From contig JALHJR010000003.1 in assembly GCA_022840405.1 (NCBI GenBank), forward strand, positions 62,001 to 126,000: 64,000 bases of DNA, in the 5' to 3' direction. This document shows positions 42,848-50,002 of the stretch, piece by piece; the first letter of the stretch is position 1; each line of letters opens with the position of its first letter. The stretch is from Tepidanaerobacter acetatoxydans_A (GTDB taxonomy: Bacteria; Bacillota; Thermosediminibacteria; Thermosediminibacterales; Tepidanaerobacteraceae). The translations under genes and the position numbers were made by a program. Below the pieces are notes generated by a model that saw only the letters and a program-made list of their open reading frames with translations, had not been told where the DNA came from and ran no database searches.

Positions 42848-44779
42848 CCCAAGTTTGGCGTCAAAAATTACCAAACCCAGCAATAACAGCAGTTTAAAGC
42901 CTCACAATATAAAAGTAGTCCCAATAAAATTCCATTAAATATTGATATTTGGAGGCTGCCATGTTCTTAAAACAATCAAAGGTTACTATCAATGGTAAAA
43001 CATATAGTTACTACAAGATAGTCGAATCTTACAGAGATAAAGGAAAAGTGAAACACAAGATACTTTTTTCTCTGGGGGTTCTTACAGATGAACAAGCAGA
43101 TAAAATCAGGATGGCCATATCAGCCTACTCAAACCCGGATATTATCGTGTCTAAAATAGACGATATTGTGGTGACAAAGCATTTTGCCTACCTTGATGTA
43201 TGCCTTTTACATGAACTGTGGCACAAATGGCAGTTTGATAAATTCTTTTTCAATGATCGCTGGATTGAAGCCATAGTCATAAATCGCTGCATAGATCCGA
43301 CAAGTAAGATTCATGTTCAGGAATGGGTATCCGACACCATTTTACCTGCTTTAAACTCATCAGACATCCTGGATGTAAACGAATTTGATATATACCGGGA
43401 ATTAGATCACATCGATAACTATGAAGCCAAACTGCAAGAATTCATTTATCAGGAACTAAAACAGCAAAGCAAGTTTTCCGATGAAGCACTTTTTTATGAT
43501 ATCACCTCCAGCTATTTTGAGGGCATCAAATGTGTTTTGGCAAAGTTCGGTTATTCTAGAGATCACCGCCCTGATAAAGAACAAATAGTAATTGCCTTGA
43601 TGATCACCAAAGAAGGTTATCCTTTCTACTGGAAGGTATTAGAAGGCAACACCCAGGATATTACCACAGTAGAAAGTCTGGTAAATACCATAAAGAATCG
43701 TTTTGGGATAAAAAGCTGTACACTTGTATTTGACAGGGGTATGGTATCGGCCGATAATCTTGCTTTAATCCAACATAAAGACTTATCGTATATTTCCGCT
43801 CTTGATAAGGATGAAATCAAATCCACCGGAATATTAGATATTTCAATACCGCAGCCTTTTTTACCCGATAGTTGGGATAAAGATATTGTAATGCATCAAT
43901 TTCAACCCTATGATGATAAAAAATCATTATACTACCGGGAATTTGACTTTATAAAGTACCGCTACATACTTTTCTTTGATGCTGAAAGATTTCTTTCAGA
44001 TTACAAATCAAGGAAAAACAGATTAAAAGATGCATATGCCTGGATTGAATTAAAAAACCAGGAATTACTAAAAGCCAAAAGGTCAAGGAGCTTATCAGTT
44101 CTTGAAGAACAAGTAAAGCACATGCTGACCAAAAAACAGGTAAAGAAACTGCTGGAGATAAAAATTGAACCTCTCTCTTTAAATATATCTGATAAAAAAC
44201 GCATAAACACTTATCAAATCAAGGTTTCCTTAAACCCTGAAGCTGAACGTCAAGAACAGCGGTTAGACGGTATTACCTGCTTCATCACCAACTTTAAAAT
44301 GTGCTCTGCCAAAGAGGTAATAAGTTATTATCGTAATAAAAATAAGGTTGAAGAAGCGTTCCATGAAATAAAATCCCAATTAAACTTGAGGCCCATACGT
44401 TTAACAAGAGATCAAAGGGTAAGGGCACATGTTACGGCATGTATTTTATCATATTTCTTAATCAATGATATAGAGCAGCGTTTAAAAGCTAAAAACATAG
44501 ATTTATCTACAGCTTCTGTGTTAAAAGAATTTAAAAAATGCCAGGTCAGTAAAATCGAAATCAAAGGCAGCAACAGATCTGAGTTAAAAGTTACCGAACC
44601 TACCCAAATCCAAAGGAGTATACTTGAAGCTTTGGATTGTGAAAATGTCATAGAAAAAAAGTATATCAAAAAGGTATTAAGCAAAGCAAAAAATCAGGTG
44701 TAGTGACAAACTTTTTTTAGCTATATGCCTCTAATGCTTGGTATATCTATAACTGGAAAATTTTTACGCCAAACTTGGG
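42848..44779 (+). mobile_element. IS1634-like insertion sequence
   Basis: The element is bounded by perfect 14-base inverted repeats CCCAAGTTTGGCGT (42848-42861) and its complement (44766-44779), with partial similarity continuing inward. It encodes one transposase. I see no clear target-site duplication: the left flank ends AATACAA and the right flank starts GTCGATAA. That hints that the flanks were joined by later recombination. Confidence 0.88.
42961..44703 (+). CDS. IS1634-family DDE transposase
   Basis: About 580-residue transposase of the IS4/IS1634 group. Catalytic acidic residues are suggested in ALFYDITSSYFEG near residue 180 and in TLVFDRGMVSADN near 260, and the last in YYRNKNKVEEAFHEIKSQL near 460, which fits the Y-(2)-R-(3)-E-(6)-K signature of IS4-like enzymes. 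No frameshift or stop interrupts it, so the element may be active. ATG 42961 is preferred because TTTGGAGGC lies just upstream. Codon use is AT-rich like the chromosome. Confidence 0.9.
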   Translation: MFLKQSKVTINGKTYSYYKIVESYRDKGKVKHKILFSLGVLTDEQADKIRMAISAYSNPDIIVSKIDDIVVTKHFAYLDVCLLHELWHKWQFDKFFFNDRWIEAIVINRCIDPTSKIHVQEWVSDTILPALNSSDILDVNEFDIYRELDHIDNYEAKLQEFIYQELKQQSKFSDEALFYDITSSYFEGIKCVLAKFGYSRDHRPDKEQIVIALMITKEGYPFYWKVLEGNTQDITTVESLVNTIKNRFGIKSCTLVFDRGMVSADNLALIQHKDLSYISALDKDEIKSTGILDISIPQPFLPDSWDKDIVMHQFQPYDDKKSLYYREFDFIKYRYILFFDAERFLSDYKSRKNRLKDAYAWIELKNQELLKAKRSRSLSVLEEQVKHMLTKKQVKKLLEIKIEPLSLNISDKKRINTYQIKVSLNPEAERQEQRLDGITCFITNFKMCSAKEVISYYRNKNKVEEAFHEIKSQLNLRPIRLTRDQRVRAHVTACILSYFLINDIEQRLKAKNIDLSTASVLKEFKKCQVSKIEIKGSNRSELKVTEPTQIQRSILEALDCENVIEKKYIKKVLSKAKNQV

Positions 44780-45165
44780 GTCGATAAAAAAAATACCGGT
44801 TGCAGACATTTCAATTTAAAATCCTCCGGGCTTGTTACCAATACACAGGTGGCGGGACCGGCGGATTTATTTATATCTATTGAAATGTATTTTCCCCAGC
44901 GCAGGGAGAGCCCCAGACAAGAAGCTAGCTGCTCCGCTTCGCCCTTTATTCCCTTCGAACCCACGGGGATAATATCGTGTATGTGAGAAAGACCAAGAAG
45001 CTGTTTTACGAGTTTGCAGTCGGCAATATAAGGATCAGACAGCTTTACTTCGTTTCCGACTTTCGGTATGCCTATACAGTAAAGTCTGTCGCCGGCATTC
45101 GTTTTGTTTATGCGCAAGTCTTTTTTGTTGACGGTGCCTATAACCGTTACACCCAGACCCGTAAG
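44780..45165 (-). pseudogene. Fragment of an AIR-synthase-like gene, probably cblS
   Basis: About 125 codons on the minus strand resembling the middle-to-C-terminal part of PurM/HypE-fold ATP-binding proteins: TGLGVTVIGTVNKKDLRINK, then GDRLYCIGIPKVGNEVKLSD, IHDIIPVGSKGIKGEAEQLA, and the end DINKSAGPATCVLV. These features best fit the alpha-ribazole kinase CblS/AIR-synthase-related family, recalled without a search. The 5' part is lost at the IS21 remnant (about 45165) and the natural stop is lost at the IS1634 repeat (44779). It cannot make a full enzyme. It marks chromosomal sequence not otherwise present here. Confidence 0.6.
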
Positions 45166-45821
45166 TATTCTTAGAAGAGGAGAAATACCTAAAGCCGGTA
45201 CCAACAATAAATATTACTGAAGAGATTGTAACAAGAACGGTACGTAAAGACAATACCGTGCGCAACCGCTACAGTGTCCCTCTGGGCACCTACTGGCCGG
45301 AAATGGTGCTTAAGGTTACCGAGCAGGATGGCCATTTAATTCTAAGGGATCTCAGCAGCGACAAACTATTGGCAGAGCACAAGCTCTGTGCGCAGAAAGG
45401 TCAACTAATTCAAAACAGCAACCACCGCCGGGACCATAGCGCCAGGATAGAGGAACTGTTTGAAGAGACCCTGGCCCTTTTGGCTACTACTGAGCAGGCC
45501 GTAGCGTTCTTAACAGGCATACGCAAAGAAAAACCACGCTATGTCCGGGATCAGTTTAAGCTGATGCAAAAGGTGGCCGCTGAACATTCCCAGGAAGCCG
45601 TAGACGAAGCCATAGTATACTGCCTGGAGCGGAAGCTTTACAGTGCGGTAGACTGCCGGGATGCGGCGCTGTGGTTTAGTCAACAAGCATCAGGTCATCA
45701 AGCATTAGCTGATACTGATACTGTTCAAGAGGTTAACGGTATTCCTGATTGGCTGAAAGTTAAGGCTGAGAAGCGCAACCTTGCCGCCGCCTATGCTCAT
45801 CTGGCAGGAGGTGAAGCATAA
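45165..45821 (+). pseudogene. istA: istA, 5'-truncated
   Basis: The C-terminal third of an IS21 IstA transposase. The frame opens at 45165 (after a stop at 45162) and reads F-L-E-E-E-K-Y-L-K-P-V-P-T-I-N, then RTVRKDNTVRNRYSVPLGTY, the usual start of the IstA C-terminal beta domain, and a Mu-like helical tail ending AAAYAHLAGGEA. The helix-turn-helix and DDE core are absent, so this is inactive. istB follows directly after its stop. Confidence 0.82.
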
Positions 45822-46568
45822 GTGAATGCTCAATTGCAAGAGGTCAAAAGCATGCTCGGGCAGCTCCGTCTATCGGGCGCCCGCGACAGGTTAGAAGATT
45901 TGCTGGCTACTGCTTCAAAGGAGGAATTCACGTTACTGGAGTTCACCCGCCGGCTGCTGAACCAGGAAATAGAGGCCCGCAACGCTAACTCTGTGCAGCG
46001 GCGGATGAAGCAGGCCCGTTTTCCGGAACACAAAACCATAAATGAGTTTGATTTCGGGTTTCAGCAGTCGGTAAGCAAGCATCAGATCCTACAGCTAATG
46101 GATATGTGCTGGATCGAGAAGGCATACAACCTATTTTTTATCGGCCCGTCTAGCATAGGAAAAACGCACTTGTCAATTAGCTTAGGGGTGCGGGCGGTAG
46201 AGCTAGGTTATCACGTCAGCTTTGTCACATTAGATGAGCTGATCGATATATTAAAAACTGAAGCCGTGCTGGTAAGAAATAAGCGACGGTTAAAGCACAT
46301 TATGAGTTCGAACCTGGTGATTATCGACGAGGTTGGCTTCCTCCCTGTGAGCCGCCAGGAAGCTAATATGTTTTACCAACTGGTGTCTCATTTCTACCAG
46401 AATACGTCGGTGATTATTACATCGAATAAAGGTTTTGAAGAGTGGGCCGAGTTTCTCGGGGATACTGCAATTACTACAGCAATACTGGATCGATTGATTC
46501 ATAACAGTGAGATTTTTAATATGTCCGGGGATAGTTATCGGGTAAGTCACCGTAATACCATTTTGTAG
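45822..46568 (+). CDS. istB: IS21-family helper ATPase IstB
   Basis: AAA+ ATPase of 248 residues that helps IstA choose a target. Walker A is IGPSSIGKTHL near residue 107 and Walker B NLVIIDEVGFLP near 165; an N-terminal helical domain (LEFTRRLLNQEIEARNAN) and C-terminal TAITTAILDRLIHNSEI complete the family. The reading frame appears intact. The start is GTG 45822 with GGAGGTG inside the end of istA. Without a full IstA it has no transposase partner here. Confidence 0.93.
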   Translation: MNAQLQEVKSMLGQLRLSGARDRLEDLLATASKEEFTLLEFTRRLLNQEIEARNANSVQRRMKQARFPEHKTINEFDFGFQQSVSKHQILQLMDMCWIEKAYNLFFIGPSSIGKTHLSISLGVRAVELGYHVSFVTLDELIDILKTEAVLVRNKRRLKHIMSSNLVIIDEVGFLPVSRQEANMFYQLVSHFYQNTSVIITSNKGFEEWAEFLGDTAITTAILDRLIHNSEIFNMSGDSYRVSHRNTIL

Positions 46569-46624
46569 CAATTAACGTCCAATTTTATTGGCCGTTTTTC
46601 ATCCAAAAGTGTTGACCGATCACA

Positions 46625-47062
46625 AGGATTAATAATGTCAGCAACTGTTATTTTCGCCAAATCTTGGCTTGAGTTAATAGGGTATTTCCATTTATCGCTA
46701 GCAACGCAGGAGTTTCCAACCGAACCTGACATAGCTAATAAGACATTTCGTGGTTTAATCTCTGATTTCCAAAGTAGTTTATGAGCGTCTTTAGTTATTC
46801 TTACTACATTTGAAAAATCTGCATATCCTTCTTTTATGTCAATTGCACGTAGAAAGGGTATGCCTTTTTCTTGATATGTAACTTGATTCATTAGAGAATA
46901 AGCACCAAAACTCTTAATTGACTTTACGAGTTTCTTTAGAGGTAACGGATTTGATGCTAGTAATATTTCTTCAAGTTTAGCATATTCTGGACGATAGTAT
47001 TCAGCATCAATTCGAGTACCGCATTCCAATTCTTTTTTTGAAACAATTGATATTACAGCCAT
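46625..47062 (-). pseudogene. hsdS: Type I specificity subunit hsdS, truncated by IS21
   Basis: About 146 codons of a type I restriction specificity subunit: IDAEYYRPEYAKLEEILL and a first target-recognition domain ending near NSSQDLAKITVADIINP. The frame then runs into the IS21 right end and stops after about 25 foreign residues. The second recognition domain and conserved spacer helices are lost. ATG 47062 starts two bases after the stop of the preceding nuclease-methylase gene, whose GGAGGAG end gives the ribosome site. A half-HsdS can occasionally work as a dimer, so some function cannot be excluded. Confidence 0.82.
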
Positions 47063-47064
47063 TT

Positions 47065-49419
47065 TTACTCCTCCGTCCAAAAATCAAATCCCTGTTCTTT
47101 TGCAAAAGCAATAAAAGCCTCTGCAATTTCATCAAGGTCGTGGTCAACGATTAGATGACCATGTTCATCCAGCATCAATTCGCCATTTTCGTCTTTCTTG
47201 TAAATCGGTTCACCGCTGTTGTCTTTGCCACCTTTTTCTGATACTGCAAAGAAGATCGGGTAGTCGAGTTCTTCGGCGGCTCTTTCAGAAAGCCAAGCTT
47301 CCTTGTAACGGGCAAGCATTTTTTCGTCATCAAGCAGATACCTAACTCGTCCTTTTACTGAGCGCGCCGCCAGCTTGTGCTCAGCTTCTGCTAATGTTCT
47401 TTTGAGTTCGGCTTTTCCTTTTGCTCGCCCTGGCATTGCAGCAAGCTGAGCTTTAAGGTTTTCAATGCGCTCTATAATTTCATCGTCGCTTTCGGTCTGT
47501 GTTTCTTCGTTTTTGATTTCATCTCCATTATTTTCTAATTCGACGGTATCGTCTTCTTCAAATTCAGCTTGCAGGAACGACATCAAAAGCGGTGGTAAGT
47601 CGTCTTCGGTCAGTTCCTCTTTTTCGCTCAAGGTTCTAATTTCGGCATAATGATTATCCCATTCAGCTATATGCCGATTCTGCACTTCTCGTATATTGGC
47701 TAATTCTTCATCAGTATATTTTTGCAGAAAAACAACGCTGGTTTTTGTACCGGTATGCGGCTTAAAAGTATTAGGATGTAAGCCAACGACGGCCAAGATA
47801 CGAGCTTTACTGAAAAGAAAGTTACGGATAAATAAGTCGTTCGTATTATTGAGACGGCCTTGCGGCAGTACAATTGCCATTCTGCCTCCGGGTTTTAGAA
47901 AATTAAGGTTGCGTTCGATAAAGAGAATATCGCGCCCTATTTTGGAGACTGTTTTACCATTCTTTTCCGCAAGGCGGTACTGGCGCAAAATTTCACGCTC
48001 GCTTATGCTACCCGCAAACGGCGGATTGGTCATCAGAATATCAAAATCAAAGTATTGAAAGTTGCGTTGGTTAGCTTCGTCTTGCTCGTAGTTGCTAAAA
48101 CGGGTTAACAGCGGACGAAAAGCCGCTTTGCCTTCTTCGCTCCATTTGGGCGGATTGAGGCTGTTCAGTTCATACACATTTGACTTACCGTCACCTGCTA
48201 TTAGGTTGAGCGCTTTGGCAATTTTTACAGCTTTAGGACTGGAATCGATAGCATACACCATTTCACCTGCATACTCTGTAATTTCACGCGGTAAGCCATT
48301 CGCTGTAAATTGCTCACCTGCAACCCAAAAGATAGAGTGAACAGTGAATCCCGAAGAACCGCAAGCAGTGTCAATCACCCGTTCATGAATTTTGGGATTG
48401 AGCATTTTTACGCACATATCAATTACCCAGCGAGGGGTAAAATACTGTCCTTTCTTTCCTTTAGCAACTTCAGTAATCAGATATTCAAAAGCTTCGTCGA
48501 TTACTTGTAAGTTGGCATTGAACAGCTTGACATCCTGAAGGAATGAAACACAGGTAAGCAAATGTTCAGGCTTTAGGCGGATTCTTTCATCCTGCCCGAA
48601 AATCCCTCGCCATTTGTCTTTAGCCCTATTGAACAAGCCATTGATTTTATCGTATAGCTCACGCGGTGATTCGCCGTAGATACGAAAGTGTATTTTGCGG
48701 TTGCGCGTGCGGTCATTTGCCGCTGCCCATTCGTCATATAACTTGGCGTAAATTAGCTTGAAAACCTCGTCAAAAGAGTCATCAATTCCTTCAGCATTAG
48801 CCAAAACCAAGTCTTCAAGGTCAAGGATAATTTTCTTAAGCGAAAGGCGCTCTTTTACCAGACGGTTTTCTTCTGTAAGTTTGTCTATTGTCCATTGCTC
48901 AGTAATAACATCTTGGAGAGTCTGGCCAACTGTTGGAATTGATGAAATTTGCGAAAAGACATTAGGCTCTTCACGGTGGAGGACGACCAACTCTTCGCCG
49001 TTTGACCATACACCTATAGGTGAACCCTCAGCATTGCAGTATGACTTTAATTGCTGGAGCCCGTCTTTGCGTTTAGGTTTTTTAACTTCAAAAATTATGT
49101 ATGGGTGCTCACCATCGGTTTGCATAACAACAATATCTGCGCTTTTGTCACTAACGCCGGAACCAAACCAAACCGCACGTTCAACTTTAATGCGCTCTTT
49201 GGGGTAATGATATTCTTCCAATAATTTCTTTATCCAAAGCTGACGAACGATTTCTTCCGGCTTAGCAGGACGGTCTTTATCACTGGCAAGGCATTTAAGA
49301 TAAGGCTTGCCATTTTTCTCAAACAATTGTGCTTCAAGCCATTGAATATTTTCAGTCTTGAATAAAGTTAACCTGTGTTTGGTTTCTTCACTCTTAAAGA
49401 TTTCATCTATTTTTATCAA
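47065..49419 (-). CDS. Fused restriction nuclease-adenine methyltransferase (type I-like)
   Basis: 784 residues joining two restriction-modification activities. Residues about 1-170 resemble the HsdR N-terminal domain with a PD-(D/E)xK nuclease core: SADIVVMQTD then IIFEVKKPKRKDG. Residues about 200-640 are an N6-adenine methyltransferase of HsdM type: a helical N-domain, KKGQYFTPRWVIDMCVKML, the SAM motif VIDTACGSSGF near 348 and the catalytic NPPF in ILMTNPPFAG near 470. The C-terminus is acidic and charged. It partners with the hsdS gene directly downstream, which is broken. Such single-chain R-M subunits plus S resemble type IIB/IIG layouts. TTG 49419 follows CGGAGGG. Confidence 0.88.
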   Translation of the reverse strand: MIKIDEIFKSEETKHRLTLFKTENIQWLEAQLFEKNGKPYLKCLASDKDRPAKPEEIVRQLWIKKLLEEYHYPKERIKVERAVWFGSGVSDKSADIVVMQTDGEHPYIIFEVKKPKRKDGLQQLKSYCNAEGSPIGVWSNGEELVVLHREEPNVFSQISSIPTVGQTLQDVITEQWTIDKLTEENRLVKERLSLKKIILDLEDLVLANAEGIDDSFDEVFKLIYAKLYDEWAAANDRTRNRKIHFRIYGESPRELYDKINGLFNRAKDKWRGIFGQDERIRLKPEHLLTCVSFLQDVKLFNANLQVIDEAFEYLITEVAKGKKGQYFTPRWVIDMCVKMLNPKIHERVIDTACGSSGFTVHSIFWVAGEQFTANGLPREITEYAGEMVYAIDSSPKAVKIAKALNLIAGDGKSNVYELNSLNPPKWSEEGKAAFRPLLTRFSNYEQDEANQRNFQYFDFDILMTNPPFAGSISEREILRQYRLAEKNGKTVSKIGRDILFIERNLNFLKPGGRMAIVLPQGRLNNTNDLFIRNFLFSKARILAVVGLHPNTFKPHTGTKTSVVFLQKYTDEELANIREVQNRHIAEWDNHYAEIRTLSEKEELTEDDLPPLLMSFLQAEFEEDDTVELENNGDEIKNEETQTESDDEIIERIENLKAQLAAMPGRAKGKAELKRTLAEAEHKLAARSVKGRVRYLLDDEKMLARYKEAWLSERAAEELDYPIFFAVSEKGGKDNSGEPIYKKDENGELMLDEHGHLIVDHDLDEIAEAFIAFAKEQGFDFWTEE

Positions 49420-49462
49420 TGTTTGTCCCTCCGATTATCAAGATAATTTCAGCATGTTAAAA

Positions 49463-49741
49463 CTAGCGGCAATCCAAACCCAAAAACTGCTGGATGTCCT
49501 TCATCTCCATCAGTTCCTCAACAGTCCAGTAGCGGTGGAACCGGTTTTTGTAGCGCAGTTCCCACCACCTGCGGAAAAGCGGCTCAAGTTCATCGAACAT
49601 CGGCCAGCGGTTCCACTTCATTTTATCCCTCAGTTCTTCCAGCGTCCAGACGCTGCCGTCGTCTTTTTTGGGTATGTTAATGCGCCCGTCAGGTTGGATA
49701 ACCACCTGCGGCTGTGCAACCTCTTTTTGGAGAACAGTCAA
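49463..49741 (-). CDS. Hypothetical protein of the integrative element
   Basis: About 92 residues, soluble. Aromatic-rich: SVWTLEELRDKMKWNRWPMFDEL, LFRRWWELRYKNRFHRYWTVEELMEMKDI; two WTxEEL stretches at its centre and end look like an internal duplication. No family recognised. TTG 49741 is preferred because AAAGGAGG lies nine bases upstream. GC content is like the primase gene rather than the core genome. It may be a small DNA-binding or replication accessory protein, but this is not supported beyond context. Confidence 0.55.
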   Translation of the reverse strand: MTVLQKEVAQPQVVIQPDGRINIPKKDDGSVWTLEELRDKMKWNRWPMFDELEPLFRRWWELRYKNRFHRYWTVEELMEMKDIQQFLGLDCR

Positions 49742-49792
49742 CTGCGCCAACCTCCTTTGGTTATTTATCGGAAAGAGTTATCAAACAATCAA

Positions 49793-49991
49793 GCTCAAAG
49801 CTCAAAGTTTGGTAATAATTCTTGTTTTGGGCTTACTGCCTGAAACCGCCGGGTAAGGTTTGCTGAAGCCCTGCGAGCGTGGAACCGTCGTCTACAACGC
49901 GGTCCCGCTTCAGCGGCTTCAGACGAACCCGTCTTTGACCAAGGTCAAAGCTCAAAAATATATATAGGGACTTTGACATTTTGACATTCAG
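49793..49991. repeat. TTTGACC/GCTCAAA repeat cluster, downstream of the primase gene
   Basis: Repeated words in a non-coding stretch: GCTCAAAG twice in tandem (49794 and 49801), then TTTGACC-AA-GGTCAAA (49935-49950), a near-perfect inverted repeat, joined to GCTCAAAA, and two TTTGACATT copies around 49972-49986. A matching set lies on the other side of the primase gene. Also in this 260-base gap are GC-rich inverted words (GAAGCCCTGCG, GCTTCAGCGGCTTC). No gene seen. Confidence 0.6.
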
Positions 49992-50002
49992 CGGCATCTG
50001 TT

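Larger units (their letters stand above)
45165..46624 (+). mobile_element. IS21-family remnant (3' part of istA plus istB)
   Basis: The 5' part of the element, including the left terminus and the integrase catalytic core, is missing. The right end is present: TGTGATCGGTCAACACTTTT reads inward from 46624 on the minus strand, a TG-starting end typical of IS21. It lies inside hsdS. The coding DNA is more GC-rich than the neighbouring core genes. Confidence 0.8.

Noticed and set aside
45035..45265. Minus-strand frame across the cblS/istA junction
   Set aside because: It lies opposite istA and out of frame with the cblS fragment; it has no coherent protein pattern.
48310..49207. Plus-strand frames inside the nuclease-methylase gene
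   Set aside because: They oppose clear methyltransferase motifs and show Ser/Arg-rich shadow composition.
49851..49935. Possible tRNA or structured RNA in the GC-rich spacer near 49.9 kb
   Set aside because: The GC-rich inverted words do not form a cloverleaf and there is no T-loop GTTCGA motif.
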